A stretch of DNA of 64,000 bases from Bacilli bacterium (GTDB lineage: Bacteria; Bacillota_I; Bacilli_A; RF39; UBA660): positions 36,417 through 100,416 of the forward strand of contig JAFQES010000014.1 in NCBI GenBank assembly GCA_017398945.1. Direction: 5' to 3'. Numbering within the stretch: the first letter of the stretch is position 1; each line of letters opens with the position of its first letter. Positions 43,368 to 52,660 of the stretch are shown piece by piece. Under the pieces are notes generated by a model. It did not search any database. It was not told the origin of the DNA and was given only the letters and a program-made list of their open reading frames with translations. The position numbers were made by a program, and so were the translations under genes.

Positions 43368-44603
43368 GTTTTCTTTCTTATTAAATTCTTTAGCTAACAA
43401 ATTATTTTCTTGCAAGTATACGTAATCATTATGGTTGATTATTAAATCATATTCGCCAATAAATTCATAAACGTTTGGGTTAAAACCAAATTTAAATCTA
43501 TTTAAGCCATAGTACGGGTTTCGATGGGTAAAGTCTCCGGTCATCCCGTTTAAATCTAAGAACTTATAATCATCTTTATAGTATTCAATTAATTTATGAT
43601 GAATAAAATAGTTAGCATTAAATTTTAAATATTTTTTGTCATACCAGCTAGAGTAGATTGTTACTACACTATTATGTTTAATTATTATGGCTCCAGCTAT
43701 ATAAATTTCTTTGTTATCTTTTAAACCTTTAGTTCCTTCAAGAATATCATTTTTATATGAAAGAATAATTCTATCTGAATTCATTTTAATATTAATATTT
43801 TCTTCAGTTGCTTCTCTTATTAACATTTCGTTATAAATCGTGTTTTTTTCAATTTCTCGATCGTATTCAATACGAGCATTTATTAGATAATCTTCATAAT
43901 CAATTTTTACTAAAAATAAATCAATACTATTATCTTTATTAAATATCGTGTATAGATCGCGATAAAAATAATCATCTTTATTATATTCTTTCGGCATCAT
44001 TTTTAAGAATGTTTCTAATTGTTTTTCTTTTCCTTTTTCAAATACTAAACCTCTTTTAATTGCTTTATTAATCTTGTTACGAGTGTTTTTAGTATATTGA
44101 TTAGGAGTTATAGTACTTAAATCAATTAGACCATTAAAACGTGGTAATGACGATTCAAAATATAAATTGTTTTTAAGTTTTAGGTATTTAGCGTTAGCCA
44201 AGATATCCCTAATTTTTAGATTTTCATTGTAATTTGTTTCTTTTGTTTTATTATTAATTTGACCAATAGCTATAAAGGGATTTAATTTAATAAATGCAAT
44301 ATTCTTTTGAGAAAAATAATCTTTTAGTTCAATTGTAAATTCGTTTAGCAACCTTTCGTCAGTGTAATCTATCAAAAAACCATTTGGAGCATAACCATAG
44401 TGTATTTTTCCTTTTATTTTTTTTATTAAAATTAATGTTCCCGCAATAATATCATCTTCATTATTTACATAACCAATATATTCAAAATCATAGCCACGTT
44501 CTCCCATCAATAGAGCATACTTTGATGTTTGATAAAAATTAGATAAAATATGATGATTAGCAAAGTTATCAAATTCAACACTTGTTAATGACTTTATACT
44601 CAT
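43365..44603 (-). CDS. FemAB-family aminoacyltransferase (peptidoglycan cross-bridge)
   Basis: A 412-residue Fem-like protein with the paired GNAT-like domains: FYQTSKYALLMGERGYDFEY in the first domain, NGFLIDYTDERLLNEF, the helical arm near residues 180-215, and the closing GMTGDFTHRNPYYGLNRFKFGFNP (shown in part) with VYEFIGEYDLI. Fem/MurM enzymes add amino acids to lipid II from aminoacyl-tRNA, building the interpeptide bridge; the amino acid here is unknown. It reads toward the serine hydrolase gene and shares its terminator. Confidence 0.88.
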   Translation of the reverse strand: MSIKSLTSVEFDNFANHHILSNFYQTSKYALLMGERGYDFEYIGYVNNEDDIIAGTLILIKKIKGKIHYGYAPNGFLIDYTDERLLNEFTIELKDYFSQKNIAFIKLNPFIAIGQINNKTKETNYNENLKIRDILANAKYLKLKNNLYFESSLPRFNGLIDLSTITPNQYTKNTRNKINKAIKRGLVFEKGKEKQLETFLKMMPKEYNKDDYFYRDLYTIFNKDNSIDLFLVKIDYEDYLINARIEYDREIEKNTIYNEMLIREATEENINIKMNSDRIILSYKNDILEGTKGLKDNKEIYIAGAIIIKHNSVVTIYSSWYDKKYLKFNANYFIHHKLIEYYKDDYKFLDLNGMTGDFTHRNPYYGLNRFKFGFNPNVYEFIGEYDLIINHNDYVYLQENNLLAKEFNKKEN

Positions 44604-44667
44604 AGAAAATCCCTCTTTTGCCAGTGTATTATATCAAAATAAGTGCTTTTTGTCTACGTAAAAGTAA

Positions 44668-44696
44668 TTGACAGAAACTATAAAAAATATTAATAT
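44668..44696 (+). promoter_or_regulatory. Candidate promoter for DUF308 gene
   Basis: TTGACA (44668-44673), 17 bases, TAATAT (44691-44696); the -35 is perfect and the -10 partial. AAGGAGG lies close behind. Confidence 0.6.
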
Positions 44697-44719
44697 ATAA
44701 TCATAAGGAGGCTATCAAA

Positions 44720-45328
44720 ATGAAAACAAATGAAAAGAAATTATCTGGAAAAAAAGGTTCTACACTAAAAGGTTTAAAAAAAGTACTTAATATATATATA
44801 TATCAATCAATAATAAGTTCGATTTTTATTTTTGTTTTGGGATTAGTGTTCTTATTTAATCCAACTATTGCAACTAGAACTGTTGAGATATTCACTGGTG
44901 TGATTTTAATGATTTTAGGGTTGAGTGCAACATTTAATTACTTTAGTAAAGGGACATTAAAGATATTTAATTTTAATTTGGCGTATGGGATTGTTTCTAT
45001 TTTTTTAGGATTTTTGATACTTATAAATCCCTTTACTTTAGTGAACATTTTAACTTGTATTTTTGGTATTTGGTTGTGTATTAGTGGCTTAATAAAAGTT
45101 AATCATGGTTTAAATTTTAGAAAGGTTAAAGAAGATAGTTGGTTGCTTACTTTTGTAATCGGCTTACTTACTTTAGCATTTGGAATTGTTGTTATTATAA
45201 ATCCGTTTATTAACTTATACTTAACTCAAGTACTAGGAATGTTTATTAGTGTATATGCTGTACTTGATTTTACAGAGTCAGTATTATTAAAGCAAAGGGC
45301 TTCATCTTTTTTGAAGTTATTTAAGTAG
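44720..45328 (+). CDS. DUF308 / HdeD-like membrane protein
   Basis: A 202-residue membrane protein with six helices in three repeated pairs, each with a small helix turn: FVLGLVFLFNPTIATRTVEI, YGIVSIFLGFLILINPFTLV, and FVIGLLTLAFGIVVIINPFI. The repeated GxxxLFNP-type pattern is the DUF308/HdeD signature. HdeD is associated with acid resistance in enteric bacteria; in Firmicutes its role is unclear. The next gene starts 9 bases later. Confidence 0.85.
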   Translation: MKTNEKKLSGKKGSTLKGLKKVLNIYIYQSIISSIFIFVLGLVFLFNPTIATRTVEIFTGVILMILGLSATFNYFSKGTLKIFNFNLAYGIVSIFLGFLILINPFTLVNILTCIFGIWLCISGLIKVNHGLNFRKVKEDSWLLTFVIGLLTLAFGIVVIINPFINLYLTQVLGMFISVYAVLDFTESVLLKQRASSFLKLFK

Positions 45329-45337
45329 AGGCGACTT

Positions 45338-46606
45338 ATGAAATTAGAAAAATTTGATTATCAAATTGGTAATAAAAGAAAGAAAAATACTTTTTTAATA
45401 TTAGGATTAGTTTGTTTAGGAGCTTTTGTTACTATTATATTATATCGGACCTTTGCTAGGTTTGAAGTAACTAATTCTTATAATATAATTGGAGGTAAAG
45501 TAGCAGATTTTTCAATTGCAGATGGTCTTAGTATGTATTTAGTTGCAGAAGATGGGACGGAATCGCCGACAAGCATTATACCATTAGAAGATGAATATGT
45601 TTATGATGCAACCAGAAGTAAATGTGTAAATGGAACAGAAATTATTTATGATAAGGAAAATGATTCTATTAGTATAGATGAGTCTGCTGGTGATACATGT
45701 AATGTTTATTTTAATTATATTCCTTTAGCAACTCAGACTTTATATGCTTTTGGTTATACATTGAGTGATGTAAAAGAAGGAATTCCATATGGTCCAGATG
45801 GAACTAATGAATCTGGATTTTATAAAACGGAAGATGATTATGGAATTAGTTATTATTATTATACTGCTTTATCAGATATGCCTCCATATATTTCATTTTA
45901 TGATTATGGTGAAGGTTATTCATATTTTTTAGTAAGAATAAATGGTAATGGTAGTATTAGACTATTAACTGATTTTACTAACTATACAGCTTATAATGAT
46001 GTTGCTAATGATAATAAAGTCTATTTGGGATATGTATACAATGAATTAGGGGTTGAAAACATAGAAAATTTTCAGTCTAGTGCAATAAAAAATGTTATTG
46101 ATAATCATCACAATACTTTTGACAATTCCTTGTTGTCAGATGCTATTTTCTGTAACGATAGAAGTTTATATGTAGAGGAATATGGTGAAAAAGAATCTGA
46201 TGATTTTGTTGATGATAATGGAAACGATACAACTTATTATGGAGCATATTATAGAATTAGAAATAATACTCCTAGTTTAAAATGTAAAAATAAAAATGAT
46301 GCGTTTACTATTGATGATACGCAAAATGGTAATGGATTACTAGACTATCCAGTTGGTTTGTTAACGGCAGATGAAGCTTATATGACTAATATTAATTCTT
46401 GGTTATATTCTTCTTGGGCTAGTGTAGATAATATAACAATGTCTCCCGCGATGTTTAAGGATGGCGTGGCATATATTTATGGCTCAAAGGATAGCGAGTT
46501 AGTACCAGTTAGTATATCTGAGTTTAACGATTTTTCTGAAGTTATTAATGTTAAATATGGTGTTACTATAACTGGCAGCGATGGTTATTATGATATTACT
46601 CAATAA
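45338..46606 (+). CDS. Membrane-anchored surface protein, unassigned
   Basis: A 422-residue protein: basic head with KKNTFLILGLVCLGAFVTII as transmembrane helix (residues 16-37), then RTFARFEVTNSYNIIGGKVA, a region with Cys pairs (SKCVNGTEIIYDKEND, GDTCNVYFNY) and long Tyr- and Asp-rich beta segments. The C-terminal part holds LLTADEAYMTN, SWLYSSWASVDNITMSPAMF and a final YGVTITGSDGYYDIT, a pattern I have seen in surface or tail-like proteins of Firmicutes but cannot name. It may be translated with the DUF308 gene. Confidence 0.6.
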   Translation: MKLEKFDYQIGNKRKKNTFLILGLVCLGAFVTIILYRTFARFEVTNSYNIIGGKVADFSIADGLSMYLVAEDGTESPTSIIPLEDEYVYDATRSKCVNGTEIIYDKENDSISIDESAGDTCNVYFNYIPLATQTLYAFGYTLSDVKEGIPYGPDGTNESGFYKTEDDYGISYYYYTALSDMPPYISFYDYGEGYSYFLVRINGNGSIRLLTDFTNYTAYNDVANDNKVYLGYVYNELGVENIENFQSSAIKNVIDNHHNTFDNSLLSDAIFCNDRSLYVEEYGEKESDDFVDDNGNDTTYYGAYYRIRNNTPSLKCKNKNDAFTIDDTQNGNGLLDYPVGLLTADEAYMTNINSWLYSSWASVDNITMSPAMFKDGVAYIYGSKDSELVPVSISEFNDFSEVINVKYGVTITGSDGYYDITQ

Positions 46607-46629
46607 AAGTAGTTAAAACTACTTTTTTT
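46605..46629 (+). terminator. Terminator after 45338 gene
   Basis: AAAAGTAG (46605-46612), TTAAAA, CTACTTTT (46619-46626) with further T; includes the stop codon. Confidence 0.85.
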
Positions 46630-46679
46630 GTTTGATTGAAAGACAAAATAAAGTATAATAATAATAGAGGTGTTGAAAA

Positions 46680-47909
46680 GTGAGAATAAAAAATTTAACT
46701 GGCAGAGAAATATTAGATAGTAGAGGTAATCCAACAGTTGAAGTTGAGCTTTTAACTGATAATGGAATTAGTGTGATCGCATCAGTTCCTTCTGGTGCTT
46801 CAACAGGAAGTAGAGAAGCATTAGAATTACGCGATAAAGATAATCATAGATATCATGGATTGGGAGTTTGTAAGGCAGTTAGTAATATAAATACAATAAT
46901 TAAAAATAATTTAATTGGAATGGAAATAAATCAAGTAGAAATTGATAAAACATTGAATTTGCTTGATAGTACTGAAAACAAAAGCTATTTAGGAGCCAAC
47001 GCAATATTAGGAGTTTCTTTAGCTTGTTTAAAAGCTGCGGCGCAAAATGAGGGTAAAGAACTATATGAGTATGTGTCATCGGGAAAAGTAAGTTTACCTA
47101 TGCCAATGATGAATATTATTAATGGTGGAAAGCATGCTGATTCAGGATTAGAATTACAAGAATTCATGATTGTACCTGTTGTAAGAAGTTTCAAAGAACG
47201 TTTAAGAGCTGGTTCAGAAATATTTCACACTTTAAAAAAAATATTATCATCACGTAATGAAAGTACAGCCGTTGGTGATGAAGGAGGATTTGCTCCTCGT
47301 TTAGCCACGAATAAAGAAGCTTTAGATGTAATAGTTAAAGCTATATCAGATAGTGGTTATATACCAGGAAAAGATATCTTTATTGCTTTAGATTGTGCTG
47401 CAAGTGAATTTTATGATAAAGATTTAAATAAATATGTTATTGAAAACAAACAGTTATCTAGTGAAGAATTAATTAGTTATTATATGGATCTTGTTAATAA
47501 ATATCCAATTATAAGTATTGAAGATCCATTCTTTGAAGATGATTTTGCTTCGTTAGCTGAATTTACTAAATTAGTAGGTAGTAGAATAATGGTTGTTGGA
47601 GATGATCATTTTGTTACTAATGAAAAATACTTAAAAATGGGAATTGAAAAACATGCAGGAAATAGTATTTTATTAAAAGCTAATCAAATTGGAACAGTCT
47701 CGGAAATGACCCAAACAATTATGCTGGCTAAGAAGAATAATTTTAAAACAATCATATCTCATCGTAGCGGAGAAACTGAAGATACATTTATTGCTGATTT
47801 ATCAGTTGGAATGGATTTAGGATTTATTAAAACTGGGTCATTATCAAGAGGAGAAAGAATAGCTAAATATAATCGTTTGCTTAGAATTGAAGAAAAATTA
47901 GCTAAATAA
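46680..47909 (+). CDS. eno: Enolase
   Basis: A 409-residue glycolytic enzyme converting 2-phosphoglycerate to phosphoenolpyruvate. It starts at GTG 46680 with AGAGGTG before it. [106 protein letters not shown] and [15 protein letters not shown] are all present, so the magnesium and substrate residues are intact. It is about 20 residues shorter than common enolases, mostly at insertions and the C-terminus. GDDHFVTN replaces the usual GDDLFVTN. Confidence 0.96.
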   Translation: MRIKNLTGREILDSRGNPTVEVELLTDNGISVIASVPSGASTGSREALELRDKDNHRYHGLGVCKAVSNINTIIKNNLIGMEINQVEIDKTLNLLDSTENKSYLGANAILGVSLACLKAAAQNEGKELYEYVSSGKVSLPMPMMNIINGGKHADSGLELQEFMIVPVVRSFKERLRAGSEIFHTLKKILSSRNESTAVGDEGGFAPRLATNKEALDVIVKAISDSGYIPGKDIFIALDCAASEFYDKDLNKYVIENKQLSSEELISYYMDLVNKYPIISIEDPFFEDDFASLAEFTKLVGSRIMVVGDDHFVTNEKYLKMGIEKHAGNSILLKANQIGTVSEMTQTIMLAKKNNFKTIISHRSGETEDTFIADLSVGMDLGFIKTGSLSRGERIAKYNRLLRIEEKLAK

Positions 47910-47963
47910 TTGCTTTTTTTCTTAAATTATGGTAAATTGTTTACTGAAATGGATGTGGATAAA

Positions 47964-48179
47964 ATGTTAGAAACAATTTTATTAATAGTATCAGTATTAA
48001 TTATAATAATGGTTTTATTACAAGGAAATAAAGCGAGTGATGCTGGCCAAATAATAACCGGTGGAAATGAAACTTTATTTCAAAATATGAAAGAAAGAGG
48101 AGCGGAGCTATTTATAAGTCGTTTTACTTTAGGTTTAGGTATCGCATTTTTTCTGATTTCGTTAATTTTATTTTTATAA
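47964..48179 (+). CDS. secG: Preprotein translocase subunit SecG
   Basis: A 71-residue SecG if started at ATG 47964 (MLETILLIVSVLIIIMVLLQ), the usual family opening; an upstream in-frame ATG at 47949 is also possible. Two membrane helices flank NKASDAGQIITGGNETLFQN, the SecG loop, followed by SRFTLGLGIAFFLISLIL. It stabilises SecYE during protein export. In Firmicutes secG is often near eno and rnr/smpB, exactly as here. Confidence 0.9.
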   Translation: MLETILLIVSVLIIIMVLLQGNKASDAGQIITGGNETLFQNMKERGAELFISRFTLGLGIAFFLISLILFL

Positions 48180-48190
48180 TAAGTAGTAAA

Positions 48191-48219
48191 AAAAATGTCA
48201 ACACATAAGACATTTTTTT
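48191..48219 (+). terminator. Terminator after secG
   Basis: AAAAATGTC (48191-48199) and GACATTTTT (48209-48217) around a 9-base loop, with more T. Confidence 0.85.
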
Positions 48220-48235
48220 ATTTATTAAAAATTCG

Positions 48236-48244
48236 TGGTATAAT
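48236..48244 (+). promoter_or_regulatory. Extended -10 for pilin-like gene
   Basis: TGGTATAAT at 48236-48244 (TG, one base, perfect TATAAT), 14 bases before the GTG at 48258. This places the mRNA start close to the ribosome binding site. Confidence 0.6.
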
Positions 48245-48257
48245 AATTTTATAGTAG

Positions 48258-48656
48258 GTGATTATTATAAAAAAGAGTGGTTTTACGTTAATTGAGTTGA
48301 TTGTGGTAATTGGTATAGTGGCAGCAACCGCTGTTATTTTAGGAACTAACTTTGTAAAGTTAATTGGGAATGTTGATACTTATGAAGATGAAGTGGTTGC
48401 AAAAGGAATTGCTGAAGCTGCATACATATATTATGAATCTAAAGCAAACACATCGGCTGCTAGTTGTATTACTGGTAGAATGTTAATTGATAGTGGTTTT
48501 ATATCTTCTGAACAAGGTTTATTGAAAAAATATGATGCTACTGAAATTAAAAAGTTTTCAGCAAAGGTTGAGTATGTTACTTATGAAAAAAAGGCTACTG
48601 TTTATAAAAATAGCCTAGATTGCTCCGATAATAGCAAAGTAATAGAATTTGAGTAA
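48258..48656 (+). CDS. Type IV pilin-like protein with unclear start codon
   Basis: About 130 residues starting KKSGFTLIELIVVIGIVAAT, a textbook prepilin N-terminus: cleavage after Gly, Phe +1, Glu +5, then a long hydrophobic helix. The outer domain has two Cys (SCITGRML, LDCSDN) and an IDSGFISSEQ segment like small pseudopilins. The only standard start is GTG 48258, which has no ribosome binding site; AGGTG at 48256-48260 is placed right for ATA 48267 or ATT 48261/48264. The equivalent gene at 37553 has ATG at the ATA position. So translation may use a rare start, or the ATG has mutated. No pilus ATPase, peptidase or other pilus gene is in the window. Confidence 0.65.
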   Translation: MIIIKKSGFTLIELIVVIGIVAATAVILGTNFVKLIGNVDTYEDEVVAKGIAEAAYIYYESKANTSAASCITGRMLIDSGFISSEQGLLKKYDATEIKKFSAKVEYVTYEKKATVYKNSLDCSDNSKVIEFE

Positions 48657-48670
48657 TAAGGAGGACAACA

Positions 48671-50785
48671 ATGAAAAATAGAATCTTAGAAGTTTTAGAT
48701 AAAGAATATGATGCTAAAACTCTTATTGAAATAAATGATTTATTAGGACTTCGAACAGCTGAAGAATTAAAAGAATTAGAAATATCGTTACAAGAACTTA
48801 TAGATAATAATGTTGTATATTTTACAAATAAAGAAAAATATGTTTTATTAAAAAATTGTCCTACTTTAAAAATGGGAAAAATTGCAATTAACAAAAAAGG
48901 GTTTGGTTTTGTTATTTTACCAGCTGAAGAAGATATTTATATTCATAAAGATAATTTAAATGGGGCTGTTCATGATGATTTAGTTTTAGCAGAGATTACT
49001 AAAAAAGGAATTAAAAGAGAAGGAAGAATTTTAAGAATCTTAGATCGTGTACTTGACAATTTGGTTGGAGAAATAAAATTAGTTCACGATAAAAAAATTG
49101 TAGAATTAGATGATGAAAAGAATACTTTAGAATTAATTTTAGATGAAGAAAGTGCATCGGGTTGTGTTGAAGGTTCTAAGGTATTACTTAAAGTTGTTAA
49201 AAAATTAAATAAAAAGAAATATCAGGTTAAAGTTGATAAGATTATTGGCCACAAAGATGATCCTGGAATTGATATTTTAAGTATAGCTTATAAATATAAG
49301 ATTAATCCCGATTTTGGCGAAGAAGTTGAACAAGAATTACTTTCAATTCCTAATGAAGTAAGTGAAAAAGATTTAGTCGGGAGAAAAAATCTTTCTGGTG
49401 AAGTGATTTTTACAATCGATGGAGATGATACTAAGGATATCGATGATGCGATTAGTTTAGATCTTGAAAAAGGTAATTATCGTTTAGGTGTTCATATTGC
49501 TGATGTTAGTTATTATGTTAATGAAAATACGGCCTTAGGAGATGCAGCTTTTGAAAGAGGAACATCAAATTATTTAGCAGATACAGTTATTCCAATGTTA
49601 CCGCATCAATTATCAAATGGGATATGTTCTTTAAATGAAAAAGTATTAAGACTTACTATTACCTGTGATATGTTAATTGATAAAACCGGAAAAGTATTAG
49701 AAACAGATATTTATCCAAGTTATATTAAAAGTCGTAAGAAGATGACTTATAAAAAAGTTAATGACATTTTAATGCGTAATATTATTGATCCAGAATACGA
49801 ACCATATGCAGATGTGTTAAAGGAAATGAATGAGCTGGCACATATTTTACGTAAGCGAAAAAATAATCGTGGATATATTAACTTTGATTTAGATGAAGCT
49901 AAAGTAGTTCAAGACGAAAATGGTAAAGCTATTGATATCGTGGTTAGAGAAAGAGAAGATGGGGAAAAGTTAATTGAAGACTTTATGATTGTAGCTAATG
50001 AAGCGGTAGCAACATACATAACTAATATGGATTTACCATTTATTTATCGTGTTCATGCGGAACCTAAAACAGAAAAAATAGATGACTTCGTTAATTTAGT
50101 TAAGATATTTGGTTATAAAATAAGTAATTCAGTTAATAATATGACACCTAAAACGATGCAAAATATTTTAGATGAATTAGACGATAAACCAGAGTTTAAA
50201 ATATTATCAAGCATGTTACTTCGTAGTATGAAAAAAGCTGAATATAGCAAAGATAATATTGGTCACTTTGGACTTGCAAGTAGATGCTATACGCATTTTA
50301 CGAGTCCAATTAGAAGGTTTCCAGATTTAACAGTTCATCGTTTGTTAAGAACTTATTTATTTGAACATGATTTATCAATGGAAACGATTAAATATTATGA
50401 AAATGCTTTAGTAAATGTTGCAGAAAACTCTAGTGAACGAGAAGTTGCGGCGATTGAAGCTGAAAGAGAAGTAGAAGATATGAAAATGGCTGAATACATG
50501 CAAGATCATATCGGGGAAATTTATGAAGGGACAATCGATTCAGTAACTAATTTTGGGTTCTTTGTAGAATTAGATAATTTAGTTGAAGGATTGGTTCATG
50601 TAAATACCTTAAAAGGGGATTATTACGTTTATGTTGAAGATTTATTATCTTTGATTGGAAAGAACACAAAGAAAACATATCGTATTGGAGATAGGGTAAC
50701 AGTAAAAGTAGTAAATGCCTCTAAAGAAGCTGCTATTATTGACTTTGAGTTAGTTGAGGATAAAGAAAATGGAAATAAAGAATAA
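48671..50785 (+). CDS. rnr: Ribonuclease R
   Basis: A 704-residue 3'-5' exoribonuclease that degrades structured RNA and helps tmRNA quality control. A winged-helix-like N-terminus (KTLIEINDLLGLRTAEELKE) and cold-shock domains precede the RNB domain with the catalytic DGDDTKDIDDAISLDLEKG near residue 250, RVHAEPKTEKI and ASRCYTHFTSPIRRFPDL; the C-terminal S1 domain starts with EIYEGTIDSVTNFGFFVELD near 614. AAGGAGGACAAC precedes the ATG. It overlaps smpB by 17 bases. Confidence 0.96.
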   Translation: MKNRILEVLDKEYDAKTLIEINDLLGLRTAEELKELEISLQELIDNNVVYFTNKEKYVLLKNCPTLKMGKIAINKKGFGFVILPAEEDIYIHKDNLNGAVHDDLVLAEITKKGIKREGRILRILDRVLDNLVGEIKLVHDKKIVELDDEKNTLELILDEESASGCVEGSKVLLKVVKKLNKKKYQVKVDKIIGHKDDPGIDILSIAYKYKINPDFGEEVEQELLSIPNEVSEKDLVGRKNLSGEVIFTIDGDDTKDIDDAISLDLEKGNYRLGVHIADVSYYVNENTALGDAAFERGTSNYLADTVIPMLPHQLSNGICSLNEKVLRLTITCDMLIDKTGKVLETDIYPSYIKSRKKMTYKKVNDILMRNIIDPEYEPYADVLKEMNELAHILRKRKNNRGYINFDLDEAKVVQDENGKAIDIVVREREDGEKLIEDFMIVANEAVATYITNMDLPFIYRVHAEPKTEKIDDFVNLVKIFGYKISNSVNNMTPKTMQNILDELDDKPEFKILSSMLLRSMKKAEYSKDNIGHFGLASRCYTHFTSPIRRFPDLTVHRLLRTYLFEHDLSMETIKYYENALVNVAENSSEREVAAIEAEREVEDMKMAEYMQDHIGEIYEGTIDSVTNFGFFVELDNLVEGLVHVNTLKGDYYVYVEDLLSLIGKNTKKTYRIGDRVTVKVVNASKEAAIIDFELVEDKENGNKE

Positions 50786-51200
50786 GAAAGCTTACTTTGA
50801 TTATGAAATTTTAAAAGAAATTGAAGCTGGAATATCTTTAATTGGTACAGAGGTTAAATCGGTTCGTAAAGGATCGGTTGATTTAAAAGATAGTTTTGTG
50901 AACATCAAAAATAATGAAGCGTTTGTTATTAATATGTATATTGCTAAATATGAAGAAGGTAATAGATTTAATCATGATGAGCGAAGAACAAGAAAATTAC
51001 TTTTACATAAAAAAGAAATTGTTAAATTGAGAGAACAAAAAGCATTAGAAGGTATATCTCTTATTCCTTTAAAAATATATTTTAAAAATGGTAAAGTTAA
51101 GTTACTAATTGGAATTGGTAAAGGTAAAAAGTTGCATGATAAAAGAGAAGCTTTAAAGAAAAAGGCTCTGGAAAGAGAACAACGTAATTATTTATTATAG
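50769..51200 (+). CDS. smpB: SsrA-binding protein SmpB
   Basis: A 143-residue partner of tmRNA in ribosome rescue. MEIKNKKAYFDYEILKEIEA start, ISLIGTEVKSVRKGSVDLKD, and the C-terminal GKKLHDKREALKKKALERE tail that reaches the decoding centre. ATG 50769 lies inside the end of rnr; the TTG at 50754 is not likely. The tmRNA gene ssrA, often found nearby, was not seen within the window. Confidence 0.95.
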   Translation: MEIKNKKAYFDYEILKEIEAGISLIGTEVKSVRKGSVDLKDSFVNIKNNEAFVINMYIAKYEEGNRFNHDERRTRKLLLHKKEIVKLREQKALEGISLIPLKIYFKNGKVKLLIGIGKGKKLHDKREALKKKALEREQRNYLL

Positions 51201-51219
51201 TGTTGTTCTTTTTTTTTTG
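51176..51219 (+). terminator. Terminator after smpB
   Basis: AGAACAAC (51176-51183) and GTTGTTCT (51202-51209) pair around an 18-base loop, followed by a long T-run. The 5' arm is in the smpB coding region. Confidence 0.75.
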
Positions 51220-51340
51220 AAGTGTTATAATCTTATTAAGTTAGATAATATTTTTTTGAAATTTAATGGAACGTTTTGAAGATTCTTTGATATTTCATAA
51301 AATATAAAGATAATAATATAATTAATTTGGGAGGATAAAA

Positions 51341-51757
51341 ATGGAGGTTATATTGGATTTTCTTGTTAATAACTATATTTGGTTTTTAGTTATTACTTTA
51401 ATAATGCTTTTTGCGTTAATTGGATATTTAGTAGATATTAAAAAAGATGAAAGATTTTCTAAAAAGATTGAAATTGATAGTGAGATTGAATCACGATTAA
51501 ATGTTGCCAATGCTGCAAATATTACATTGAATCAAATGGTTAAGCAACAAAGCGATTTGAAGGATAATAATAGTGCTGGTAACGTTTCTGGAAATAAAAT
51601 TTTAGAAGGTGAAAGTATAACAAGTACTCAATCAGCTATTATTAATAATAGCATTGAAAATGTGGCTTCTCATATAGAATCAGGAAACTATGATATATCA
51701 CAAAATAGTAATACAGGTGATGATATACCAACTAGTCCCAACAGTAACATAAATTAA
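51341..51757 (+). CDS. Single-pass membrane protein, unassigned
   Basis: A 138-residue protein: a transmembrane helix (residues 10-32, NNYIWFLVITLIMLFALIGY), a charged stretch (VDIKKDERFSKKIEID), then a Ser/Asn-rich, probably disordered tail ending PTSPNSNIN. No family is recognised. TGGGAGGA precedes the ATG and a strong terminator follows, so it is a single gene. The cdaA-cdaR genes follow under a separate -10. Confidence 0.55.
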   Translation: MEVILDFLVNNYIWFLVITLIMLFALIGYLVDIKKDERFSKKIEIDSEIESRLNVANAANITLNQMVKQQSDLKDNNSAGNVSGNKILEGESITSTQSAIINNSIENVASHIESGNYDISQNSNTGDDIPTSPNSNIN

Positions 51758-51788
51758 ATTCTCAAAAAAATTGAGAATTTTTTTTTAT
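51756..51788 (+). terminator. Terminator after 51341 gene
   Basis: AAATTCTCAA (51756-51765), AAAAA, TTGAGAATTT (51771-51780) with further T. Confidence 0.88.
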
Positions 51789-51822
51789 ATACTAGTAATA
51801 AGTTTATTTATTTGATATAATA

Positions 51823-51831
51823 TTTTAGCAT
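51823..51831 (+). promoter_or_regulatory. Extended -10 for cdaA-cdaR
   Basis: TGATATAAT at 51823-51831 (TG, one base, TATAAT) about 20 bases before AAAGGAGAA of cdaA; no clear -35. Confidence 0.55.
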
Positions 51832-51853
51832 AAAGTTAAAAGGAGAATAAAAG

Positions 51854-52660
51854 ATGATTTGGTCAATAATAACAAAAATATTAGATATATCGCTAGTTTG
51901 GTTAGCTTTTTATTTTATATTAAAGAATGTTAAAAATAATATTAAGATGACATTAATTGTAAAAGGGGTTATTTTAATTTTAATGGTTAAATTCTTTAGT
52001 AATATATTAAATTTGCATACAGTTGGAGTGCTACTTGAATATATAATTCAATGGGGCCCTTTAGCCATTATTGTAATATTTCAACCAGAAATTCGTAGCG
52101 TGTTAGAATCGATTGGGCGAACTAAACTTTTAGGGCGTACAAAAATTCTTACTGTTGACGAAAGAGAAAAGATTGTTTTCGAACTAATGAAAGCAATTGA
52201 ATATTTTAAGAAAAATAAAATTGGGGCTTTAATTGTTATTGAAAGAGAAATTTCATTAAATCAATATATTGAGCCAGCTACAAAGGTTTATGCTGATTTA
52301 ACTGATGAACTTTTAGAAACTATTTTCTTTCCAAATAGTCCAATGCATGATGGTGGAGTTATTGTAGAAGGGGATAGAATAACTTGTGCTGGGGCAGTAT
52401 TTAAAACTAGTATGGATAGCAGCATTAATAAAAAATTAGGAACTAGGCATAGAGCTGCTTTAGGTATTGCGGAGGAAAGTGATGCAGTAGCTTTAGTAGT
52501 TTCAGAAGAAACAGGACGCTTAAGTATTGCGATGAATGGTGAACTAAATTATAATTTAACTCTTGATGAATTTAGAATCGCTTTAATTGATGCTTTAAAT
52601 CCAAAGGGAGAAGTATTCTATGAAGCTGATGGATTAGAAGAGGATGAAGAAGATGAATAA
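51854..52660 (+). CDS. cdaA: Diadenylate cyclase CdaA
   Basis: A 268-residue enzyme that makes cyclic di-AMP, an essential second messenger for potassium and osmotic balance. Three N-terminal membrane helices precede the DAC domain: LGRTKILTVDEREKIVFELM, MHDGGVIVEGDRI (near residue 164; the usual DGA reads DGG), GTRHRAALGIAEESDAVALV and VSEETGRLSIAMNGEL. Its end overlaps the regulator cdaR by 8 bases. glmM, the usual third gene, does not follow. Confidence 0.95.
   Translation: MIWSIITKILDISLVWLAFYFILKNVKNNIKMTLIVKGVILILMVKFFSNILNLHTVGVLLEYIIQWGPLAIIVIFQPEIRSVLESIGRTKLLGRTKILTVDEREKIVFELMKAIEYFKKNKIGALIVIEREISLNQYIEPATKVYADLTDELLETIFFPNSPMHDGGVIVEGDRITCAGAVFKTSMDSSINKKLGTRHRAALGIAEESDAVALVVSEETGRLSIAMNGELNYNLTLDEFRIALIDALNPKGEVFYEADGLEEDEEDE

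Noticed and set aside
51201..51340. tmRNA gene after smpB
   Set aside because: Searched by eye for an ALA-like tag ORF and tRNA-like ends; only a terminator and AT-rich spacer were seen.
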